Assembly: GCA_028717325.1 (NCBI GenBank)
Contig: JAQUOB010000067.1
Coordinates: forward strand, 1 to 6,664
Direction: 5' to 3'
Source: Candidatus Margulisiibacteriota bacterium
GTDB lineage: Bacteria > Margulisbacteria > WOR-1 > O2-12-FULL-45-9 > XYB2-FULL-48-7
Length of the DNA stretch: 6,664 nt
The stretch's first letter is position 1; each line of letters begins with the position of its first letter. Below the pieces are notes generated by a model. The model saw nothing but the letters and a program-made list of their open reading frames with translations. It searched no databases and was not told where the DNA came from. A program made the translations under genes and the position numbers. Below, piece after piece: positions 1 to 5,189 of this stretch.

Positions 1-277
1 TTTGGGGCTGTGACAGGTCCGAGTTTGACCGTTCATAGGTTTTATCATAGATCTTTTCGGCGGACTGATCGCTTGCGGGCGCCGTCTGCATCAAGGTCAG
101 TTCCAGCGGATAGGCAAAGAAACCGTTGAACTGTGAAAGGGGAGAAAATAATAAGCCGATCTTTTCTTTCTCGGCCTCTAATTTTTCTGAAAATGTGCTG
201 TCGGAAATATTTTGCTTACAGATATCCGTCAACAGGCGGGGTTCACTGGTTTCTAGCGCGGAAAGTTGGGTCGTCAC
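1..277 (-). CDS. Hypothetical protein, N-terminal fragment running off the left edge
   Basis: An open frame on the minus strand reads 92 codons without a stop from GTG at 277 to the window edge. The protein begins MTTQLSALETSEPRLL and continues as a mostly hydrophilic, Glu/Lys/Ser-rich sequence, with one moderately hydrophobic patch around residues 43-58 (GLLFSPLSQFNGFFAY region). There is no signal peptide or clear membrane helix, and I recognise no family. The GTG start is chosen because AAGGGAGG lies 4 nt upstream of it. An in-frame ATG five codons earlier (290-292) has no ribosome site and would lie almost at the predicted transcription start. A strong sigma70-type promoter at 302-330 supports this as a real gene. 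The product cannot be named from the part visible. Confidence 0.6.
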   Translation of the reverse strand, partial: MTTQLSALETSEPRLLTDICKQNISDSTFSEKLEAEKEKIGLLFSPLSQFNGFFAYPLELTLMQTAPASDQSAEKIYDKTYERSNSDLSQPQ

Positions 278-301
278 AGCTCCTCCCTTCATTAAGTCGT
301 A

Positions 302-330
302 ATCATAATTAAAAAGCTTGCATAAGTCAA
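302..330 (-). promoter_or_regulatory. Sigma70-type promoter of the left-edge gene
   Basis: On the minus strand, TTGACT (325-330; 5 of 6 to consensus) is followed after 17 bp by TATGAT (302-307; 5 of 6). Transcription would start near 295, about 18 nt before the GTG at 277 and just ahead of its ribosome site. It lies directly downstream of tRNA-Leu(GAG), separated by T6 and CCG, and its -35 flank resembles that of the rho promoter. Confidence 0.7.
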
Positions 331-339
331 CGGAAAAAA

Positions 340-423
340 TGCCGAGGAGGAGATTTGAACTCCTACGCTTTTGAAGGCGCCAGCCCCTCAAGCTGGTGCG
401 TCTGCCAGTTCCGCCACCTCGGC
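340..423 (-). tRNA. tRNA-Leu(GAG)
   Basis: This is an 84-nt class II tRNA. Acceptor arms GCCGAGG and CCTCGGC pair perfectly. The D-arm contains GGAACTGGCAGACGC, typical of bacterial tRNA-Leu. The anticodon stem CCAGC/GCTGG encloses loop TTGAGGG, giving anticodon GAG (plus-strand 387-389), which reads CTC and CTT. A long variable arm (CGC...GCG) and T-arm AGGAG/CTCCT with loop TTCAAAT follow. The discriminator base is A (340) and CCA is not encoded; T6 follows at once. The 5' end lies 12 nt after the murF stop, with no separate promoter evident, so it is probably processed from the rho-murF transcript. Confidence 0.96.
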
Positions 424-435
424 ACCAAGATCGCG

Positions 436-1671
436 CTAACGGAGCGCGTCAACCACTTCTTCCATCTTCATGCCCCGCGATCCTTTGACGAGAATTATAT
501 CACGCGGGCGGACAAATTGCTTTACGATTTTTATCAGCTTTTTTTTGTCTTTGAGCGGTCTTGAATCCTTCGGCCAGTGATCGCCGAAAGTGAAGGCCTT
601 ATCGATTTTTAGTTCGCGGGCCAGCTTGATCAGCCGGCGGTGGGCCGGGCCGGCGGCTTTCCCCAGCTCAAGCATGTCGCCCAGCACGGCGACCTTGCGC
701 CCGCCGATCGCGGCCAGGGTCTTGAGCGCGGCGGCCATCGATTGGGGGTTGGCGTTGTAGGTGTCGTTGATGATCTTGACGCCGTTGCCGCAGTTGATCA
801 CTTCCATCCGCCGGCCGGAGGGATGAAAATCTTCCAGTCCTTTTTTGATCGAGGTCTTTTTGATCTTTAATATCCTGGCCACGGCGATCGCCGCCAGCGC
901 GTCGTAGATCATATGTTCGCCGGGCAGGGGAAGGACGATGCCCGACAGGTCTTTTGGCGTTACATCAGCTTTCTCTAAAATCCCAAATGTCCGGACATTC
1001 GACATTCGGCATTTGACCTTTGACCTTAGGTGTTCAAAGTATTCGTCGTCGGCGTTGATGACCGCAAAATCTTTCTGCCTCTGGAATTTAAAGATTTCCG
1101 CTTTAGCTTTGGCGACATTCCTTTTAGTTTTTAGGAATTCAAGATGGGCTTCCCCGATGTTGGTTACAACAGAAATTGTCGGCCGCGCGATTTCCGCCAA
1201 TAATTCGATCTCGCCTAAACCCTGCATCGCCATTTCGATCACGGCTGCTTTATGTCTTTTGGTGAGTTTAAGCAGGGTGAGGGGAACGCCGATCTCGTTA
1301 TTAAAATTTTCCTCATTTTTCAGAACGTCGAATTCCTGCGAGAGAATGCCGGCGATCATGTCTTTGGTGGTGGTTTTACCGACGCTGCCGGTCACGCCGA
1401 TCAAGGGGATGTTGAATTTGCTCCGGTGATAGGCGGCCAGAGCCTGCAGGGCCTTGAGGCCGTCTTTGACCGCCAGAACAAAGGCGCCTTTTTTTAAGAC
1501 AGCGGGGATGAATTTTCGGCCGTCGAACTTTTCGCCGGCCAGGGGAATGAACAGCTCGCCGGCTTTGATCGTGCGGCTGTCGGTGGAGATCGATTTTATG
1601 GCCGGCGGCCCGCTGCCCGTAACCTGCGCCCCGGGACCCGCAACTTCAAGTATCTCTTGAAGCGTGAACAT
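436..1671 (-). CDS. murF: UDP-N-acetylmuramoyl-tripeptide--D-alanyl-D-alanine ligase (MurF)
   Basis: MurF is the cytoplasmic ligase that adds D-Ala-D-Ala to UDP-MurNAc-tripeptide with ATP, the last cytoplasmic step in making the peptidoglycan pentapeptide. The 411-residue protein shows the Mur ligase layout. The N-terminal UDP-substrate domain contains STDSRTIKAGELF (29-41). The ATP loop is GVTGSVGKTTTK (92-103), followed by NEENFNNEIGVPLTLL (119-134), the MurF-type substrate region. TNIGEAHLE (170-178) belongs to the central domain. HPSGRRMEV (283-291), DTYNANP (303-309), VLGDMLELG (329-337) and LVKGSRGMKME (394-404) make up the C-terminal domain. It is slightly shorter than the E. coli protein (about 450). 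The usual GxHxxxN motif reads GEHMIYD, with Asp for Asn. Its ATG is 7 bp after the rho stop and has no strong ribosome site, suggesting translational coupling. A heptad repeat with a palindrome lies within codons 215-229. Confidence 0.96.
   Translation of the reverse strand: MFTLQEILEVAGPGAQVTGSGPPAIKSISTDSRTIKAGELFIPLAGEKFDGRKFIPAVLKKGAFVLAVKDGLKALQALAAYHRSKFNIPLIGVTGSVGKTTTKDMIAGILSQEFDVLKNEENFNNEIGVPLTLLKLTKRHKAAVIEMAMQGLGEIELLAEIARPTISVVTNIGEAHLEFLKTKRNVAKAKAEIFKFQRQKDFAVINADDEYFEHLRSKVKCRMSNVRTFGILEKADVTPKDLSGIVLPLPGEHMIYDALAAIAVARILKIKKTSIKKGLEDFHPSGRRMEVINCGNGVKIINDTYNANPQSMAAALKTLAAIGGRKVAVLGDMLELGKAAGPAHRRLIKLARELKIDKAFTFGDHWPKDSRPLKDKKKLIKIVKQFVRPRDIILVKGSRGMKMEEVVDALR
986..1028. 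repeat. Heptanucleotide repeat plus 14-bp perfect palindrome inside murF
   Basis: Five consecutive 7-bp units occupy 994-1028 on the plus strand: GACATTC twice, GGCATTT, GACCTTT and GACCTTA. TTTGACC is also tandemly repeated at 1012-1025. Overlapping the first unit, 986-999 reads AATGTCCGGACATT, a perfect palindrome. The array keeps the murF frame and encodes residues 215-229 (LRSKVKCRMSNVRTF), a likely surface loop of the central domain. It looks like a small dispersed palindromic repeat tolerated in a gene, but only one copy is seen here. Confidence 0.6.
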
Positions 1672-1678
1672 CGGTCGA

Positions 1679-2923
1679 TTACTTAGCGTCGGCCGATTCC
1701 ATGAAAGCTTTGTTCGTCTTGAACTGCTTGATCCTTTCGATCAGCTGTTCAGTGGCGTCCACCGTCTCGTAGCTGTCCATTACCTTGCGCAGCAGCCACA
1801 TCTTCTTGAGGTCTTTTTCTTCCAGCAGCAGTTCCTCGCGGCGAGTGCCCGACAGTCTCACATCGATAGCCGGGAAAACTCTCCGGTCGGCCAGCTTCCG
1901 GTTGAGATGGAGCTCCATATTGCCGGTGCCTTTGAACTCTTCATAAATAATATCGTCCATTCTCGAACCTGTCTCGACCAGCGCCGTGGCGATGATGGTC
2001 AAACTGCCGCCTTCTTCAATATTTCTGGCCGCGCCGAAGAACCGCTTCGGGCGGTGCAGGCAGGTTGGATCGAGACCGCCGGAGAGCGTGCGGCCCGAGG
2101 GTGGGGTAACCAGGTTATAAGCGCGGGCCAGGCGGGTGATCGAGTCGAGCAGGATAACGACATCCTTGCCCGCTTCCACGATGCGTTTGGTCGATTCCAA
2201 TAACAGTTCAGCGATCCTGATATGGTCCTCGGGCGGCTCGTCAAAGGTCGAAGCGACGACTTCTCCCTTGACCGAGCGCTGCATGTCGGTGACCTCTTCC
2301 GGCCGTTCATCGACCAGCAGGACTTTGATGACGGATTCGGGAAAATTGTTAGTGATGCTGTTGGCGATATTTTTCAAGACGGTCGTTTTACCGGCTTTCG
2401 GCGGCGAAACGATCATGGCGCGCTGGCCCTTACCGATCGGCGAGACCAGGTCGATCAGGCGGGCGGCCATCGGACAGCCGGCATACTCTAATGTATAACG
2501 TTCGTTGGGAAAGATCGGGGTCAGATTGTCAAACGGGACCCGCTGGCGCGCCTCTTCGGGATTAACCCCATTGATCGCTTCGATCTTCAGCAAGCTGTAA
2601 TATTTTTCCCCTTCTTTGGGCGGCCGGACCTGGCCGGTAACATAGTCGCCGTTCTGCATGTCAAAGCGGCGGATCTGGGTTTGCGAAACGTAGACGTCTT
2701 CGCGGCTGGGCAGGTAGCCGGCGGTGCGCAGGAATCCGTAATTCTCCGGCAGGATCTCGAGCACTCCCTTGGCGAACATGAAGCCGTTCTTCTCGGTCTG
2801 GGCCTCCAGGATCTTAAAAATGAGATCGTGTTTCTTCAACTGGCGCAGGTTCGGTATGTTCAGGTCTTTCGCGATCGCGTAAAGCTCCTGAAGCGTTTTT
2901 CCTTCCAGTTCTACTATATCCAT
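1679..2923 (-). CDS. rho: Transcription termination factor Rho
   Basis: Rho is a hexameric RNA-dependent ATPase and helicase that releases transcripts from RNA polymerase. The 414-residue protein matches the usual length of about 420. An N-terminal helical segment (1-45, LQELYAIAKDLNI) leads into the cold-shock-like RNA-binding domain with GVLEILPENYGFLR (53-66) and DVYVSQTQIRRF (76-87). The ATPase core has Walker A SPPKAGKTT (173-181), DERPEEVTDM (205-214), Q/R-loop region GEVVASTFDEP (220-230), Walker B VVILLDSITRLARAYN (255-270), SGGLDP (281-286), FFGAARNIEEGGSLTIIATAL (starting 295) and FKGTGNMEL (330-338). Residues known to contact ATP and bicyclomycin in E. coli Rho look conserved. The ATG at 2923 follows AAGGAGG with 7-8 nt spacing, a very strong site. 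rho is first in a unit with murF and tRNA-Leu(GAG), preceded by a promoter at 3052-3081 and a leader of about 120 nt. Confidence 0.98.
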   Translation of the reverse strand: MDIVELEGKTLQELYAIAKDLNIPNLRQLKKHDLIFKILEAQTEKNGFMFAKGVLEILPENYGFLRTAGYLPSREDVYVSQTQIRRFDMQNGDYVTGQVRPPKEGEKYYSLLKIEAINGVNPEEARQRVPFDNLTPIFPNERYTLEYAGCPMAARLIDLVSPIGKGQRAMIVSPPKAGKTTVLKNIANSITNNFPESVIKVLLVDERPEEVTDMQRSVKGEVVASTFDEPPEDHIRIAELLLESTKRIVEAGKDVVILLDSITRLARAYNLVTPPSGRTLSGGLDPTCLHRPKRFFGAARNIEEGGSLTIIATALVETGSRMDDIIYEEFKGTGNMELHLNRKLADRRVFPAIDVRLSGTRREELLLEEKDLKKMWLLRKVMDSYETVDATEQLIERIKQFKTNKAFMESADAK

Positions 2924-3045
2924 GTTGCTTCCTCCTTAAAAAGTAAGTTGTTGAAAATTCTTGTATTTTTTGGGCTCAATAACATTATTTGGTTTGGAAA
3001 AAATAAAATAGGACTCAAAAAACCGAGGCCTTTCGGATCAACTAC
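2924..3045 (-). other. Untranslated leader of rho
   Basis: From the predicted start near 3045 to the rho ATG is about 120 nt, AT-rich, with no convincing small ORF. It holds a short GC hairpin with T6 close to its 5' end (3017-3036) and the ribosome site AAGGAGG next to the start codon. Rho is known in E. coli to autoregulate by attenuation in its leader; a similar role here is inference only. Confidence 0.4.
3017..3036 (-). terminator. Weak intrinsic-terminator-like hairpin upstream of rho
   Basis: The minus strand reads CCGA, a 6-nt AAGGCC loop, TCGG and then T6. The stem is only 4 bp, so efficiency would be low. It could end readthrough from tRNA-Leu(CAA), or act as an early attenuator about 10 nt into the rho transcript, since the rho promoter lies upstream of it. 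Confidence 0.35.
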
Positions 3046-3051
3046 ATTAAT

Positions 3052-3081
3052 ATACTACTATATGAACCTTTCATTTGTCAA
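3052..3081 (-). promoter_or_regulatory. Sigma70-type promoter of rho-murF
   Basis: The minus strand carries perfect TTGACA (3076-3081), an 18-bp spacer and TAGTAT (3052-3057; 4 of 6 to consensus). The -35 box starts 3 nt after the T7 that follows tRNA-Leu(CAA). Predicted transcription start is near 3045. Confidence 0.65.
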
Positions 3082-3091
3082 GCGAAAAAAA

Positions 3092-3175
3092 TGCCGCTGG
3101 CCGGAATCGAACCGGCACGGGGTTGCCCCCACCAGATTTTGAGTCTGGCGCGTCTGCCAGTTCCACCACAGCGGC
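3092..3175 (-). tRNA. tRNA-Leu(CAA)
   Basis: This is an 84-nt class II tRNA with perfect acceptor pairing GCCGCTG/CAGCGGC. The D-arm GGAACTGGCAGACGC is identical to that of the other two leucine tRNAs in the window. Anticodon stem CCAGA/TCTGG holds loop CTCAAAA, giving anticodon CAA (plus-strand 3139-3141), which reads TTG. The long variable arm GGGGCAACCCC is a strong hairpin, and T-arm GCCGG/CCGGC encloses TTCGATT. The discriminator is A (3092) and CCA is not encoded; T7 follows. An extended -10 promoter lies 18 nt upstream of its 5' end. Confidence 0.97.
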
Positions 3176-3192
3176 ATCGTGCCCACTCGACG

Positions 3193-3201
3193 ATTATACC
3201 A
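3193..3201 (-). promoter_or_regulatory. Extended -10 promoter of tRNA-Leu(CAA)
   Basis: The minus strand has TGGTATAAT, a perfect TATAAT with the extended TGn element. No good -35 box is seen at the right distance. It lies between the stop of the first-listed CPBP gene and the tRNA, giving a leader of about 11 nt. Confidence 0.6.
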
Positions 3202-3220
3202 TAATAAAAGAATTTCACCC

Positions 3221-4084
3221 CTAGAGAGGTTGTCGCGAGAGCTGTCCGCGGTTGGCCACGGCGACCGCTGCAACAAGACCCCACATCAAAACGGTAAAGG
3301 CTAAGCCATAGAGCAAGAGGGCCATACCTGTCGCCGTAGGCTGCAAAATTAAGGTGCAGGCGGTAAGACTCGCGTGCATCAGCATTGCGACCAGCAGGCT
3401 TCCGGTACGATCGTAGACCAACACCATGAGGATCCTATAAGCCGGCAGTTGTCCGATAAGCAAACCCAAGCCGTTAAGGATCAGGAAGAGGTCCGGGGAA
3501 AGCTCTCCGGAGATAGTCCTGCTTGCCCAGACGTCATTTGTCAGGAGATGCCACGCCCCCCAGATAACGCCGACGATCAGCCCGGTGGAAAGGATGCTGT
3601 AACGCAGCCTTAACTTGGGTATGGCAAAGCCTGTCCAGCCCAGCTCCTCAAAGATGCCGACCACCACCCCCGCTATGATACCAATTATCAAAAGGGGAAC
3701 CTTGTCGCTGGCAGCAAAGATGCCGGGGATAAATTGAGGGGAGATAAGCGAGAGCGCCAGGGAGGCCGCGAACACGAGCGGGCCGGTCAGGAGCGCGACC
3801 GCGTACCAGCGTAGGCTCACCCGCCATTTGAGCAGCCGTGACAAAAGCTTGCGATAGCCCGTCCTGCCATCAACCAGACCTGTCAAGAAGAGGCCTGCTA
3901 CGCTCGGCCCGGCGAGCATCGCGACGATCGCGACTGGCATCAACCGATCGGTCTGTTCATTAGTGCTCGGTATTCCGCCGGTCATACCCATGACCAGGAG
4001 CACGCACCCCCAGGAGATAGCGAAAGTTATAACAAAGTAGGTCAGCACCGGGTTATTCTTGATGAGATCCTTAATAGTCTTCAT
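3221..4084 (-). CDS. CPBP-family intramembrane protease (CAAX/Abi type), paralog 1
   Basis: A 287-residue, very hydrophobic protein with about seven or eight predicted membrane segments (roughly 13-33, 50-71, 93-115, 130-146, 163-181, 197-213, 228-247, 254-277). The CPBP/Rce1 motifs are present: glutamate pair in GIFEELGWTGF (E146, E147), His179 in IWGAWHLL, and His237 in LMHASLT. The family's EExxxR arginine is Thr here, and the third motif has Thr where Asn is common; both features are shared with the neighbouring paralog. Known members include prenyl-protein CAAX proteases and bacteriocin-immunity proteins; the substrate here is unknown. The ATG at 4084 follows AAGGAGG at good spacing. It begins 18 nt after the stop of the upstream paralog, so the two form an operon. 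No bacteriocin peptide is seen nearby. Confidence 0.9.
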   Translation of the reverse strand: MKTIKDLIKNNPVLTYFVITFAISWGCVLLVMGMTGGIPSTNEQTDRLMPVAIVAMLAGPSVAGLFLTGLVDGRTGYRKLLSRLLKWRVSLRWYAVALLTGPLVFAASLALSLISPQFIPGIFAASDKVPLLIIGIIAGVVVGIFEELGWTGFAIPKLRLRYSILSTGLIVGVIWGAWHLLTNDVWASRTISGELSPDLFLILNGLGLLIGQLPAYRILMVLVYDRTGSLLVAMLMHASLTACTLILQPTATGMALLLYGLAFTVLMWGLVAAVAVANRGQLSRQPL

Positions 4085-4102
4085 GATATCCTCCTTTTTT
4101 AC

Positions 4103-4942
4103 TCAGGCCGGCTTTTTCAAAAACATCTGCCTGTCTTGCCGGACCACTATCACTGCCACGATCGAGCAGGCAAGGATGAAAAGCGCGTACCAGATCAGCC
4201 CCTGCTCGACAGAAGCCCCGGTGGGGGTCAGCGCCAACTGGCTGCCGGTAAAACTGGCGTGCGTCAGCATACCGAGCCAGAGGCTTTGCGTCCGGTTATA
4301 GATCCAGACCGAGATCAGGCGGTAAGGGATGAAACAGATGATCCAGAGGGAGAAGTGGAGCAGGTAATAGCCCTGATAAGTCCCGAAGCCGCCCCAGAAG
4401 TCGCCCAAAAAATGCCAGAAGGCGTGGACGACAGCTAAAATGACGCCCGCCGCGAGCGGGGTGTATTTGAGCTGGAGCTTGGGGAGGGCAAAACCTGTCC
4501 AGCCGATCTCTTCGATCGACCCGCCGATCAGTCCGGCGAAGATGCCGAGGGCGAAAGCTGAGCCGAGCGTAAAGGCCGGAGAGAGAAGTGACAGCGGGTA
4601 AATGACGATCACCAGCAAGGCCGGGAAGATGAATAAGGCGGCCGCGTACCATTTGAACGCGACCCTCCAGGTCAGGAACCGTGCCAGCAATTGTTTCAGC
4701 CCCGATTTGCCGTCCGCCAGCCAGGTCATGAGCAACCCGGCGATACTGGGGCCGGCCAGCATCGACAGCCAGGAAACCAGGATCATTCCCTGCAGGCCTT
4801 TCTCAAAGACGCCCATACCGGAAAAGATCTTGAATCCCGCCTGGGCCATGACCCAGAGTATGCCGCCCCAGGAGATAGCGTAAGCTATGATAAAGTAGGT
4901 TAGCACTGGGTGATTCTTAATGGAAGCCATAATGGTTTTCAC
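4103..4942 (-). CDS. CPBP-family intramembrane protease (CAAX/Abi type), paralog 2
   Basis: A 279-residue multi-pass membrane protein clearly paralogous to the gene that follows it: 20 of the first 30 residues are identical, and both start MKTI and share PVLTYF and AISWG. Motifs are E144-E145 in SIEEIGWTGFALPKL, His177 in HAFWHFLG and His228 in LTHASFT, again with Thr in place of the EExxxR arginine. The start is GTG at 4940-4942, preceded by AAAGGAG at suitable spacing. It begins only 35 nt after tRNA-Leu(CAG). No good promoter is visible in that gap, so readthrough from the tRNA promoter is the simplest expression route. The role is probably processing of a membrane-embedded or membrane-anchored substrate; the specific target is unknown. 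The C-terminus ends in a short basic tail (RQDRQMFLKKPA). Confidence 0.9.
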   Translation of the reverse strand: MKTIMASIKNHPVLTYFIIAYAISWGGILWVMAQAGFKIFSGMGVFEKGLQGMILVSWLSMLAGPSIAGLLMTWLADGKSGLKQLLARFLTWRVAFKWYAAALFIFPALLVIVIYPLSLLSPAFTLGSAFALGIFAGLIGGSIEEIGWTGFALPKLQLKYTPLAAGVILAVVHAFWHFLGDFWGGFGTYQGYYLLHFSLWIICFIPYRLISVWIYNRTQSLWLGMLTHASFTGSQLALTPTGASVEQGLIWYALFILACSIVAVIVVRQDRQMFLKKPA

Positions 4943-4977
4943 GATGTTCTCCTTTATGGTTTGCTGTGAAGCTAAAA

Positions 4978-5061
4978 TGCCCAGGAGAGGATTTGAACCT
5001 CCATGGGGGTGAACCCGCTAGCTCCTGAAGCTAGTGCGTCTGCCAGTTCCGCCACCTGGGC
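4978..5061 (-). tRNA. tRNA-Leu(CAG)
   Basis: This is an 84-nt class II tRNA with acceptor GCCCAGG/CCTGGGC. D-arm GGAACTGGCAGACGC is the same as in the other two leucine tRNAs. Anticodon stem CTAGC/GCTAG holds loop TTCAGGA, giving anticodon CAG (plus-strand 5025-5027), which reads CTG. The variable arm is GGGTTCACCCC. T-arm GGAGG/CCTCT contains one G-T pair. The discriminator is A (4978) and CCA is not encoded. Only T4 follows, unlike the T6 and T7 after the other two, which fits readthrough into the CPBP genes. Confidence 0.97.
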
Positions 5062-5070
5062 ACAAAAGTC

Positions 5071-5099
5071 ATTTTCTCATGAATCGGCTATTGGTTCAA
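5071..5099 (-). promoter_or_regulatory. Probable promoter of tRNA-Leu(CAG) and CPBP genes
   Basis: The minus strand has TTGAAC (5094-5099; 4 of 6), a 17-bp spacer and GAAAAT (5071-5076; 4 of 6) with an extended TG one base before it. The start would be near 5064, leaving a very short tRNA leader. Confidence 0.45.
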
Positions 5100-5131
5100 G
5101 ATGATTTGAGGGGAATTCAATAGGAGGCTTA

Positions 5132-5140
5132 TGTTATAAT
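5132..5140 (+). promoter_or_regulatory. Extended -10 promoter of the M13 peptidase gene
   Basis: TGTTATAAT is a perfect TATAAT with the TGn extension. The hexamer 17 bp upstream (GGAATT) is not a convincing -35 box. Transcription would start near 5147, just before the ribosome site at 5151-5160. It is back to back with the minus-strand tRNA promoter at 5071-5099. Confidence 0.6.
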
Positions 5141-5150
5141 TCTGCCAACG

Positions 5151-5171
5151 AGAGGAGGGGAGCCGATCATT
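5151..5171 (+). promoter_or_regulatory. Ribosome binding site and ATT start of the M13 lipoprotein
   Basis: AGAGGAGGGG (5151-5160) is a strong Shine-Dalgarno site, followed after 8 nt by ATT (5169-5171). No ATG, GTG or TTG in this frame lies between the upstream in-frame TAG (5121) and the hydrophobic signal sequence. ATC (5166) is the only close alternative. The next in-frame ATG (5241) lies beyond the lipobox and has no ribosome site. Confidence 0.6.
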
Positions 5172-5189
5172 AATCGCCGATCAATAACA
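5162..5189. repeat. Imperfect 14-bp tandem repeat over the start codon
   Basis: Units at 5162-5175 and 5176-5189 both begin GCCGATCA and match at 11 of 14 positions. The first unit covers the ATT start. A 14-bp unit is out of frame, so gain or loss of a unit would shift the reading frame. Confidence 0.5.

Noticed and set aside
938..1429. 163-codon plus-strand ORF opposite murF
   Set aside because: It lies wholly antisense to a clear MurF, has no recognisable domain and no ribosome site, and is explained by the codon structure of the opposite strand.
1664..2203. 179-codon plus-strand ORF opposite rho
   Set aside because: Antisense to the highly conserved Rho ATPase core; no family resemblance and no promoter.
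2681..3142. 153-codon plus-strand ORF spanning the start of rho, its leader and part of tRNA-Leu(CAA)
   Set aside because: It crosses a tRNA and a promoter on the other strand, with composition typical of a shadow frame.
3058..3284. Short minus-strand ORFs running through tRNA-Leu(CAA)
   Set aside because: They are translations of a tRNA and of the end of the CPBP gene; the CGGTGRR-like peptide is a familiar tRNA artefact.
4296..4652. 118-codon minus-strand ORF overlapping CPBP paralog 2 in another frame
   Set aside because: Arg/Leu/His-rich out-of-frame shadow of a protein with clear CPBP motifs.
3221..4942. A bacteriocin-immunity or abortive-infection module
   Set aside because: The CPBP family includes such proteins, but no small precursor peptide, ABC exporter or toxin is visible beside these genes.
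3092..5061. A genomic island or integrated element between tRNA-Leu(CAA) and tRNA-Leu(CAG)
   Set aside because: No integrase, no transposase and no duplicated tRNA 3' end that would mark attachment sites; both tRNAs are intact and differ in sequence.
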